Shown: piece after piece, positions 5,359 to 12,534 of the stretch
Position numbering within the stretch: position 1 is the stretch's first letter
Layout: every line of letters begins with the position of its first letter
From: Bacteroidota bacterium
GTDB taxonomy: Bacteria; Bacteroidota; Bacteroidia; Chitinophagales; Chitinophagaceae
Length of the DNA stretch: 13,409 nt
Assembly (NCBI GenBank): GCA_023418315.1
Contig: JAEZZY010000025.1
Span: forward strand, 1-13,409
Direction: 5' to 3'
The notes under the pieces: generated by a model
The model's input: only the letters and a program-made list of their open reading frames with translations
Databases searched by the model: none
What the model was told of the DNA's origin: nothing
Translations under genes and position numbers: made by a program

Positions 5359-5393
5359 AAAGGGGATTATCCATTATAGATAGTCTCCTTTTT
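5359..5393 (+). terminator. Rho-independent terminator after the FN3/T9SS gene
   Basis: A 13-bp stem, AAAGGGGATTATC (5359-5371) with GATAGTCTCCTTT (5379-5391), contains two G-T wobbles and a 7-base loop and runs into T residues (5389-5393). It separates the secreted-protein gene from the two-component operon. Confidence 0.72.
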
Positions 5394-5419
5394 CATTACG
5401 TACACCCGCAACCGTATTG

Positions 5420-5427
5420 TATCTTAG
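5420..5427 (+). promoter_or_regulatory. Possible -7 box for the two-component operon
   Basis: TATCTTAG matches TAnnTTTG at all but one fixed position and lies 13 bp before the TTG start of the response regulator. No clear -33 TTTG is present at the usual spacing, so the call is tentative. Confidence 0.3.
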
Positions 5428-5440
5428 CTAAAACGCAGCC

Positions 5441-6187
5441 TTGACTTTGAAATGCCTTATTGTAGATGACGAGCTTCACAGCAGGGTTTTTATCCATGAC
5501 CTGTTGAATGAGTTTCTGCCCGATGCCATAGCGTGGGAAGCGGCTGATGCCGAGGAAGCATTCGCATTTCTGAACAAAGAACAGATAGATTTATTATTCT
5601 TGGACATTCACATGCCTGAAACAAACGGATTTTCACTGCTATCGCAGATTGCTGACCGAAAATTTGAAGTTGTTTTTATTACGGCATATAGCCAATATAC
5701 GTTACCCGCTTTGCGTGAAAGAGCGGTAGATTATCTGCTGAAACCTATAAAAAAATCAGAGTTCAAAGCGATGACAGACCGTGTGTTGAAAGTAATAGCA
5801 GAGAAGCAAACTTCTTCATCCACTCCTGAGTTTTCCTATTTGCAACAGCAGCTTCATATCAGCCATCAGCAAGGTGTGAAGTTCATTATCCTTTCAGATA
5901 TTCTTTATTTAAAAGCAGATAATACTTATACCATCTTCTTTTTGAAAAACGGGCAAAAATATGCAAGCACAAAACCCATAAGCCACTATGAAGCGCTTCT
6001 TAACCCCGATTATTTCTTTCGGATTCACAAGTCCTACATCGTCAATATAGGGGCTGTAAAAGAATACCACTCCGGCGGTACCGGCACTGTATGGATGCAA
6101 GACCGAAGCAGCCTGCCGGTTTCGCGTTACAGGCAGACAGATTTTCTTGCGTTATTGAAAAACTATCCTACAATAATAAAAACATAA
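5441..6187 (+). CDS. LytTR-family two-component response regulator
   Basis: A 248-residue cytoplasmic transcription factor. The receiver domain (about 4-118) has the acidic pair D9-D10 (IVDDE), the phospho-acceptor D55 in LLFLDIHMPE, T81 (ITAYS) and K101 (LLKPIKK), so it looks fully functional. After a linker, the LytTR DNA-binding domain (about 145-240) shows FFRIHKSYIVN (192-202) and LPVSRY (225-230). The start is taken as TTG at 5441, since there is no in-frame ATG near the receiver start and MTLKCLIVDD fits the family; TTG at 5447 is an alternative. It lies 2 bp before the sensor kinase gene, which presumably phosphorylates D55. Target genes are not evident; the adjacent secreted-protein gene is a natural candidate. 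Confidence 0.93.
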   Translation: MTLKCLIVDDELHSRVFIHDLLNEFLPDAIAWEAADAEEAFAFLNKEQIDLLFLDIHMPETNGFSLLSQIADRKFEVVFITAYSQYTLPALRERAVDYLLKPIKKSEFKAMTDRVLKVIAEKQTSSSTPEFSYLQQQLHISHQQGVKFIILSDILYLKADNTYTIFFLKNGQKYASTKPISHYEALLNPDYFFRIHKSYIVNIGAVKEYHSGGTGTVWMQDRSSLPVSRYRQTDFLALLKNYPTIIKT

Positions 6188-6189
6188 GG

Positions 6190-9090
6190 ATGAGATATGG
6201 ATGGATGATGATGATTTTAATTAGCGGAGTTTATATTCCGGGCATAGCGCAGCAGATACCCCTTAGCCCTTTTACCGTTCAAGATGGACTGGCGCATGCA
6301 AATGTCTATTCACTTTATCAGGCTGCTGACCAATTTCTTTACATCGGTACCAATAGAGGACTCAACAGTTTTGATGGCAAACAATTTCAACATATTCCCT
6401 CTGAAAATGGGTTAGCGGATTGTGTTGTTTTATGTATGACTCCCTGCAATAAAGACAGTTTGCTGATAGGCACTTACGGAGACGGGCTTTTAATGAAAAC
6501 CAATCAGGGTATAAGTCCCTATTTTCCTAAATTAACAGAAACTCCCGCCGTTATTTCCTCCATAGTCTATGACGGGTATAACATCTGGGCTATTGGAAAG
6601 GACAGTATCAATAAGCTCTACAAAATAGCAGAAGGAAAAATAACACAGGTAACAATCGCCTCTGGCAACACGGATATAGCAACACCTTTTTGCGTGGTAA
6701 AAACAGGCAATGAATATTTACTGGGTAGCAGCAACGGGATATATTCGCTCCACAAGAATGGCACGGTAGCCCCGTTATGGCAACAGGTTTTCGCCTCCCC
6801 AATAAAAGCGATTGTAAAAGACGAAAGCAATATATACTGGATAGGATTGCAAAATGAGCTGATCGGTTATAAGAATACATCGGTTATCAAACGCTTCCCT
6901 TTTAAGGGAAAATCTACCTTGTCCGATTTATTACTGCGTTCCACTAATGATGTTTGGATAGCTACAATAGCTGATGGAGTGTATGTTTTAAAACAAGACA
7001 GGCAACAGCCCGAAAGAGTGCCCATGAATATTCCGCCCGTGGTGATTACAGATATGCTGGAAGATAGCGAAGGCGGGATATGGGTAAGCACACAGGGAAA
7101 GGGAATTTATAGGGCAGACAATGTATATGCCCGTTATTTCCCTCCTGAAAAAGCGCTTATAAATGTGAACTGTAATGCTTTAGAGCCTCTTGACAGCCAA
7201 CGTATTCTTATCGGTTCTGTAGGCACTATAAGCATCTATAACAAAGGAAAACTCTATCCTTTCAAAAGCAGGCATATAGAGGCTGAAGATTTTATATACT
7301 TCATAAAGAAAACGGCGGCGCATATTCTGATAGGCACATCAGAAATGCTCATAAAGAAAAGTATTCATCCTCCTTACCTTGAGCAGGTTATCAAGTATGA
7401 GGAAAAGCCCGTAGCATGCATCTCTGCTTACCAGGATAAAAAAGGAACGATATGGATAGGATCATTCGGAAGGCTGTTTTATCTGGAAGATGACAAACTG
7501 CATTCTGTAAATGATAGATTACTGAACGGCTCGCGTATCAATACCCTCGTAGAAGGAGGGGAGCAGCTATTTTATTTAGGTACGAATGAAGGGGTCATAG
7601 TTTATAATCATAACATCAAAACCGCAAAGCCGTTCCGAAACAGCCACCCTCATCTGAAAATATTTTCATTAAAGAAAGACAAAAAAGGAAGGATATGGGC
7701 AGCTACTTCATCGGGGCTGATGTATTTACAAAACGAAACCCTTCAACCGTTTTCATTATTGGAGCAAATACAAAATAACGACCTGTACATTGATGCCCAT
7801 GATCGCTTGTGGATAGCTACAATTAAAGGAGTAAGCTGCATAGATCTTGCCACATTAAAGGTAACACCTCTAAAAATATATGCGCAAGCCGGTGAAGTGG
7901 AAGTTCTTCTCTTTCATCAAAACCTGCTTTTTCTGGGGCTGCTTGATGGTGTTTCTGTGATAGAACACCCGAAGCCTAAAAACACGCTACCACCGAAGCT
8001 CCACATTACCTCTATACTTATTAACGAGAAACAGGTTGCCCACATTTCGGACATAAAACTTTCATACGGGAATAATCATCTCACCGTCAATTTTACCGGC
8101 GTAAGCATGGCGGGACAAAACGATATCATCTACCGTTACAAAATCCCGCAATTGACTGACCAATGGCAAACTACCCTTAGCAATTCTATATTGCTGACCG
8201 GCTTGGCTCCCGGAAGCTATAATCTTTTACTTTCGGCAAGGCGAAATAACGGAGCATGGAGCAGTAATAAACGTATAAGACTTACGGTAGATACTCCGTT
8301 CTGGAAGACTGCATGGTTCTTGATTTTAACGACTATAATATCTGTTTCCGGCGTATATTTATTCATCCGTCGTATAGCAATCACGAAAGAAAGAAAAGCA
8401 CGCGAAAAACTTCTCGTGCAAAACAAAATGGCATACCTGAAGCAGCAGGCATTGAGCGCACTGATCAATCCTCATTTCATTTTTAATTGTCTTAATTCAG
8501 TACAATACTATCTTAATAAAAATCAGAATAACCTCGCAAACGAATACCTCGCTGATTTCGCCAAACTGATAAGGCTCACCATGGAGCAATCGCAGGAAAC
8601 GTTCATTACATTACAGGAAGAAACAGAACGCCTTGAACTTTATCTTTCCCTCGAAAAGCTGCGTTTACAGGAAAAACTGAGCTGGAAGCTGACCGTTGAT
8701 CCTGCACTTGATAAACTCAATGTCAAGATACCTAATATGATTCTGCAACCTTATGTGGAAAATGCGATATGGCATGGTATCATGCCCAAAAAAACAGGAG
8801 GCAGCATAACCCTATCCATAAATAAACAGAGTGAATCTGAACTGAAGATTATGATTGAAGATGATGGAGTGGGCATTGACGCAAAGAAAATTATATCCGC
8901 TTCATCACATAAAAAACTTGGAATGTCTATTATAAAAGAAAGGCTTTCCATTTTGCAAAATCTTTTACAACAATCGTTCACTATCCATGTTGTAAACTTA
9001 AAAGAGCTGGGGAGGAAAAGCGGCACAAGAATAGAGCTGATTTTACCGATAAGCCCGGAAAATAATTTATTGGAAACGAGTAAAAAATAA
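6190..9090 (+). CDS. LytS-type sensor histidine kinase with periplasmic double propeller
   Basis: A 966-residue membrane sensor. The signal peptide is about 1-21 (MRYGWMMMILISGVYIPGIA). About fourteen propeller repeats follow (LYIGTNRGL, IWVSTQGKG, IWIGSFGRL, LWIATIKGV), enough for two seven-bladed Reg_prop propellers, then a Y_Y_Y domain (about 600-700), one membrane helix (about 703-725) and a short coiled coil. The cytoplasmic His_kinase domain has H762 in NPHFIFN, the expected phosphorylation site. The HATPase domain has an N box (QPYVENAIWHG, N858) and G box (EDDGVGID, 890-897). The whole matches intact Bacteroidota sensors, many of which sense glycans. The ATG at 6190 is chosen because the frame, though open from 6091, overlaps the regulator gene and only this start gives a signal peptide; AAGG precedes it. 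Confidence 0.93.
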   Translation: MRYGWMMMILISGVYIPGIAQQIPLSPFTVQDGLAHANVYSLYQAADQFLYIGTNRGLNSFDGKQFQHIPSENGLADCVVLCMTPCNKDSLLIGTYGDGLLMKTNQGISPYFPKLTETPAVISSIVYDGYNIWAIGKDSINKLYKIAEGKITQVTIASGNTDIATPFCVVKTGNEYLLGSSNGIYSLHKNGTVAPLWQQVFASPIKAIVKDESNIYWIGLQNELIGYKNTSVIKRFPFKGKSTLSDLLLRSTNDVWIATIADGVYVLKQDRQQPERVPMNIPPVVITDMLEDSEGGIWVSTQGKGIYRADNVYARYFPPEKALINVNCNALEPLDSQRILIGSVGTISIYNKGKLYPFKSRHIEAEDFIYFIKKTAAHILIGTSEMLIKKSIHPPYLEQVIKYEEKPVACISAYQDKKGTIWIGSFGRLFYLEDDKLHSVNDRLLNGSRINTLVEGGEQLFYLGTNEGVIVYNHNIKTAKPFRNSHPHLKIFSLKKDKKGRIWAATSSGLMYLQNETLQPFSLLEQIQNNDLYIDAHDRLWIATIKGVSCIDLATLKVTPLKIYAQAGEVEVLLFHQNLLFLGLLDGVSVIEHPKPKNTLPPKLHITSILINEKQVAHISDIKLSYGNNHLTVNFTGVSMAGQNDIIYRYKIPQLTDQWQTTLSNSILLTGLAPGSYNLLLSARRNNGAWSSNKRIRLTVDTPFWKTAWFLILTTIISVSGVYLFIRRIAITKERKAREKLLVQNKMAYLKQQALSALINPHFIFNCLNSVQYYLNKNQNNLANEYLADFAKLIRLTMEQSQETFITLQEETERLELYLSLEKLRLQEKLSWKLTVDPALDKLNVKIPNMILQPYVENAIWHGIMPKKTGGSITLSINKQSESELKIMIEDDGVGIDAKKIISASSHKKLGMSIIKERLSILQNLLQQSFTIHVVNLKELGRKSGTRIELILPISPENNLLETSKK

Positions 9091-9248
9091 TTTTCCGACT
9101 TCAAAAAACTACGGGATAACAGCTAAACAAACCCCACATTCCGTGAGATTGATTCGCTGAATAAGCGTGCAAGTATATCATCGCTCGAACATGTGCCTTT
9201 TGATTCAATCAAAAAAGCAGTAGCTTTATATTACCCAAAAAAAAGCTT
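9091..9248. other. Intergenic region with a start-less, protein-like reading frame
   Basis: 158 bp between the kinase and the lipoprotein gene. A frame open from 9127 to a TGA at 9250-9252 reads REIDSLNKRASISSLEHVPF, then DSIKKAVALYYPKKSL, which is protein-like and ends in an ATGA overlap with the next gene. It has no ATG and is preceded by an in-frame stop, so it may be a relic of a lost gene or chance. Confidence 0.3.
9199..9228 (+). promoter_or_regulatory. Candidate promoter of the small lipoprotein gene
   Basis: TTTG at 9199-9202, an 18-base spacer and TAGCTTTA at 9221-9228 fit the Bacteroidota -33 TTTG / -7 TAnnTTTG pattern with one mismatch in the -7 box. Transcription would start about 10-15 bp before the ATG at 9249. 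Confidence 0.5.
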
Positions 9249-9758
9249 ATGAAGCAATACCTGTTTATTCTTTCCATCATGAGCCTGGCGCTATTAGGAT
9301 GCAACAAAGAAAAATTTGACTCTTTGCCCCACGGCTATTATACGTTAGATTACCGAAACTGGGCTTGGGGGTATAAACATAACGGATGGATGATGGATGC
9401 CGAAGGCAATGTTCTTAGTTTTGACTTACCTGCAAAATGGAATGATCCCGATTCCTTAGGTTATATTTCTGAAGCGGCATTATTGGAAAATCTTTCTTAT
9501 TGCGGGAAAAAAGTAGCAAAGGAAACAAAACGTAAAATTTACCAAAACAATCAACTCATAGAAGGCGCAGCTAAGGGGAATGTGTCTTTGCAGGATGGCG
9601 GAGCAAGGGATATGGGCACGTCCACCTATATTTGTTACAGATATGATGCAGCAAGAAAATTATACAAAAAAATAACCCTCAAGATGGAAGGCGACATAGA
9701 AGCCGTGAATGAGAGTGATGACGCAGCTAAAATTGTGAAGTGGATGAAAAAACTTTGA
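9249..9758 (+). CDS. Small hypothetical lipoprotein
   Basis: A 169-residue protein with a lipoprotein signal: MKQYLFILSIMSLALLGC, lipobox LLGC with Cys18. The mature part starts NKEKFDSLPHGYYTLDYRNW, is rich in aromatic residues and contains a repeated GW pattern (WAWGYKHNGWMMDAEG), followed by Lys-rich strands and the C-terminus AAKIVKWMKKL. No known domain is recognised. It seems to be transcribed alone from its own promoter; it follows the kinase in the same direction but 158 bp away, and could be a target of that system, though nothing shows this. Confidence 0.75.
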   Translation: MKQYLFILSIMSLALLGCNKEKFDSLPHGYYTLDYRNWAWGYKHNGWMMDAEGNVLSFDLPAKWNDPDSLGYISEAALLENLSYCGKKVAKETKRKIYQNNQLIEGAAKGNVSLQDGGARDMGTSTYICYRYDAARKLYKKITLKMEGDIEAVNESDDAAKIVKWMKKL

Positions 9759-9913
9759 CTACATCCTCTGAATTTTCTTAAACATACATCCTCCGCGCGG
9801 GGAACGTAACAGCCTGAAATTTGCATGGTATGCCGTTGCGTATTTTTCAACTTCCATAGGCATATTCTGTCTATTGGCACAGTTTATTTTCATGATAATA
9901 CAAACCTCAAATC
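9759..9913. other. Intergenic region, no gene seen
   Basis: 155 bp between the lipoprotein and zinc-finger genes. A GC-rich CCTCCGCGCGGGG near 9790 can form only a short hairpin without a T-tract. No open frame with coding character is seen. Confidence 0.4.
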
Positions 9914-10048
9914 ATGAAAACCAATCCTAAGAACACGGCAAAAACCTGCCACCGATGCGGACTTCCTATGAAGAAAGAATATCTGGGGAATACAAGGCGA
10001 AGAACATTTTATTGTGCCAACTGCCAGCAACTTTATAAGGAACACTGA
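9914..10048 (+). CDS. Stand-alone Fpg/MutM-type zinc finger microprotein
   Basis: A 44-residue protein, MKTNPKNTAKTCHRCGLPMK continuing KEYLGNTRRRTFYCANCQQL and YKEH. Two knuckles, C12-H-R-C15 and C34-A-N-C37, are separated by 18 residues. The layout CxxCG-x(n)-R-x-T-F-Y-C-x-x-C-Q is that of the C-terminal zinc finger of formamidopyrimidine DNA glycosylase (Fpg/MutM, Nei), whose Arg in the hairpin contacts damaged DNA; Escherichia coli Fpg ends in a very similar RATFYCRQCQK. Here the finger stands alone, without helix-two-turn-helix or catalytic N-terminal Pro. It could bind DNA or RNA or be a domesticated glycosylase tail. An upstream ATG at 9892 is out of frame, so the start at 9914 is favoured. 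Convergent with the acidic-protein gene, 20 bp apart. Confidence 0.7.
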   Translation: MKTNPKNTAKTCHRCGLPMKKEYLGNTRRRTFYCANCQQLYKEH

Positions 10049-10068
10049 CGAAAAAGTTTAAAAAGTTT

Positions 10069-10674
10069 TTAGTTGTCTTCAGTTTCTGTTTCCTCGTCAT
10101 CATTGAGGCTATAATAATCATTTTCTTCATCTCCTTGCCCCATACTATCCGCAAGAGGGTTGCTGCCGTCGTTTACCGGCATATCCAGATCACTGCCGGT
10201 AGTAAAGAGGTCAGACTTGCCCTCATTAAGCGGGTCGCCTTCAAAATCAGTATCATCAAGTCCTTCGGTGCTTATCGCTTCATCTTCCCCCATGTCCATA
10301 TCCTGATCGGGATCACCAAGCAATTGCAAATCTTCGGGAGTTACATCCGCTTCCGTACCCATTACGATAGGTTCCTCTTGTTCTTCCTCATCCGCCCACA
10401 AATCGTTGCCGTTCCGGATACCTTCTTCATCGTCCGATGAGGCTGTAGTGTCTGCTATTTCCCCTAAGGGAGCTGCATTTTCAACATGTTCCTGACCTTC
10501 AATGTCCGATACTTCCGGAAGAACAATGCGAAAGCTATCGCTTTGGAGGCGTTCTTCATCACTGGGTGAATCTTGAATATCCTCTCCCTGCAATTCCGTA
10601 GAAAAATCCGTTTTCTTTTCTTTATCCGTACGATTTTTATCGTTGTCATTTTTAGGATTACCCGTAGCGTTCAT
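10069..10674 (-). CDS. Highly acidic, probably disordered hypothetical protein
   Basis: A 201-residue soluble protein in which about a third of residues are Asp or Glu by hand count. The N-terminus is mixed-charge (KNDNDKNRTDKEKK); the remainder is strongly acidic. Semi-conserved-looking segments (IVLPEVSDIEGQEHVENAAP, LGEIADTTASSDDEEG, IVMGTEADVTPEDLQLLGDP, DQDMDMGEDEA) alternate with low-complexity spacers. I recall similar LGDPDQDMD motifs in other Sphingobacteriia, so it is likely a conserved family of unknown role and not noise. There is no signal peptide and no Cys. It follows the barrel-protein gene in direction but precedes it in position, 70 bp apart; the order on the minus strand is barrel protein, then this gene. 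Confidence 0.72.
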   Translation of the reverse strand: MNATGNPKNDNDKNRTDKEKKTDFSTELQGEDIQDSPSDEERLQSDSFRIVLPEVSDIEGQEHVENAAPLGEIADTTASSDDEEGIRNGNDLWADEEEQEEPIVMGTEADVTPEDLQLLGDPDQDMDMGEDEAISTEGLDDTDFEGDPLNEGKSDLFTTGSDLDMPVNDGSNPLADSMGQGDEENDYYSLNDDEETETEDN

Positions 10675-10744
10675 GATTTTTTATTTTTTTAAACTGCTAA
10701 AAAGATGTGCCATGGAATAAAGGCGAAAGCAATGGGGATCGTGC

Positions 10745-12517
10745 CTAAAAATAGGCGGCATAGCCAAAATGTATTTTTGATTGTCGAAATTGAATAGGAT
10801 TTCCCCGATGCCTGCCTACGGCATAGCTGATGGAGAATATTCCGGTTTTGGTTTCCAACGCAGCGCCCAGCCCTAATCCGTTATAAACATCATCCGCTGC
10901 ATAACCGCTATAGCGGGATTGTACCCATCCGTTATCGCTGAAGAGATAAAAATACGATCGCTGATCCAATAATAAGCGAAGCTCTAAAACAGCAACATGG
11001 TAATGATTGGTATAAATGCTTTGCTCATCAAAACCGCGCAGCAAGCGAAACCCGCCGATTTGATACAGTTCATTCCGGAACAGATTACCCCCGTGCAAAT
11101 AGGCTCCGGTATAGGCGGTTTTCAGAACTATTTTTTTGGCTATAGGAAGATAATAATTGATACCGGCCTGCACCATCACCTGGTTCGCACGTTGTGCAAA
11201 AGAATCATAAAGACTTGTATAGTCAAAACCCGAAGCATCACTTAGCCCAAGCACTTCATCTGATTTTCTAACCTGCCTTTGCAGCACTGTGGTGCTCATC
11301 TTCGCATCAAAACCTTTTCGGGGAAGGATGCGGTTGTCCACCTTGCTGACGGCAAGCTCCATGCCTGCGCCCTTGGCGGCTACATCGGCATCCTGCGGAA
11401 GTTGTTTGTTTGCTTTTATAAAGCCGGTATCAATCACGCCCAGGCGGTTGCTTTGGTTTTGATAAAATATCCGCACATAATCCGTGGCATTGAGGTAGTA
11501 ACGAAGCCCTCCATGAAAAGTAGTGCGGCGGAAGGTTGTATCTTTTTTAAACAAATCGAAATCGGCATCCAGCCCCAGTGGCGTATTCAGCAAATAAGGA
11601 TATACGATATGCGCTTTAAACCGCGGCGATTTATACTGAAGATTTTGATAACTCACATCCATATATTCTCCTTGCCCCAAAATGTTTTGAAAAAGAAAAG
11701 CCGCATCGGCTGTCAGCATAAATTTACCGGTTTCCACACTATTGGGCAGCAAGCCTATCAAAGCGCTGAGGTGATTTGCTTTTTTTTCTTTCAGGTATAG
11801 GGTGAGTTGATTTTCAAATTGCCCAAACGCCATTTCAAGAGGGCGCGCTTCCTGCAAAAAAGCAAGGTCCCGCAGGCGGCCGGAAAGTGCGCGTATTTTT
11901 TTTTCGTTGTATAAGGCTCCCTGTTTTATATCCAGATAGCGTAGCAGATAATTTCTGGAAATTTTCATTTCGCCTTCTATGCGGATGGTATCGAGCCGTT
12001 GCAGTGTTCCTTTATTCCATCGAAAAGCAGCATGGATTTCGTTCGGTTTTTCTTCGGAAACATCCAAGCTTACTTTGGCAAAAGGATAGCCGTTTTGCTC
12101 CGACCATTGTAGGGTTTTTTCGGAAATACGTGCGATAAGAGCAGGTTCAAGTTTTTTTCCTTGCCATTGTATTTTACTGAATCCGTTTTGTGAAAGCATT
12201 TCCTGCGGAAGGCTGTCCATATCTACTTTCGCCCATTTATAGCCCTCTCCCAGAAAAACAAAAGCGGCGTAATGATTATCCCTAATGCTGATGCTGTCTA
12301 TAGATGCAGCGAGAAAACCCTCGGCTTGCAAGGCCGGAACCAAATCCCGAAGATACCTATAGGCAGCTTCACTAGAAGCGAAAGAGGCAGGAAGCCCGGA
12401 CAGCGACGACAATAAATTTTCCTTGCCGTCCACGCTGTGTAAGGATACCGTGTAGCTTTGCGCTACGGAAGCCGCGCAAAACAAACAGCAATAAAAAAAT
12501 AAAAGCATCCGCTTCAT
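10745..12517 (-). CDS. BamA/TamA-like outer-membrane barrel protein
   Basis: A 590-residue outer-membrane protein of the Omp85 superfamily. The signal peptide is about 1-20 (ending ASVAQ). A periplasmic region follows with at least one clear POTRA-like domain (about 173-246: TLQRLDTIRIEGEMKISRNY, then KIRALSGRLRDLAFLQ) and one or two weaker ones before it. Residues about 247-590 form a 16-strand-type barrel with GGFRLLRGFDE (about 486-496) near the family's conserved RGF-type lid-loop motif. The chain ends in Phe (HFGYAAYF), the usual barrel insertion signal. It is shorter than BamA (about 800 residues or more), so it is a paralogue, perhaps a TamA- or two-partner-like transporter of unknown client. 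Its start is only 17 bp from the divergent hemW start. Confidence 0.84.
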   Translation of the reverse strand: MKRMLLFFYCCLFCAASVAQSYTVSLHSVDGKENLLSSLSGLPASFASSEAAYRYLRDLVPALQAEGFLAASIDSISIRDNHYAAFVFLGEGYKWAKVDMDSLPQEMLSQNGFSKIQWQGKKLEPALIARISEKTLQWSEQNGYPFAKVSLDVSEEKPNEIHAAFRWNKGTLQRLDTIRIEGEMKISRNYLLRYLDIKQGALYNEKKIRALSGRLRDLAFLQEARPLEMAFGQFENQLTLYLKEKKANHLSALIGLLPNSVETGKFMLTADAAFLFQNILGQGEYMDVSYQNLQYKSPRFKAHIVYPYLLNTPLGLDADFDLFKKDTTFRRTTFHGGLRYYLNATDYVRIFYQNQSNRLGVIDTGFIKANKQLPQDADVAAKGAGMELAVSKVDNRILPRKGFDAKMSTTVLQRQVRKSDEVLGLSDASGFDYTSLYDSFAQRANQVMVQAGINYYLPIAKKIVLKTAYTGAYLHGGNLFRNELYQIGGFRLLRGFDEQSIYTNHYHVAVLELRLLLDQRSYFYLFSDNGWVQSRYSGYAADDVYNGLGLGAALETKTGIFSISYAVGRHRGNPIQFRQSKIHFGYAAYF

Positions 12518-12522
12518 TCGTT

Positions 12523-12530
12523 CAAAAATA
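12523..12530 (-). promoter_or_regulatory. Candidate -7 box for the barrel-protein gene
   Basis: Read on the minus strand, TATTTTTG matches TAnnTTTG fully and ends 5 bp before the ATG at 12517. Transcription would begin at or next to the start codon, giving an almost leaderless mRNA. Any -33 element would lie inside the hemW coding sequence; none is obvious. Confidence 0.4.
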
Positions 12531-12534
12531 ATCT

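Noticed and set aside
6091..6189. N-terminal extension of the sensor kinase to 6091
   Set aside because: The extension overlaps the LytTR coding sequence by about 97 bp and hides the signal peptide; ATG at 6190 leaves a normal 2-bp operon gap.
11279..11800. Plus-strand open frame of 173 codons inside the barrel-protein gene
   Set aside because: Antisense shadow: no domain and no context, while the minus-strand frame has a full signal peptide, POTRA and C-terminal Phe.
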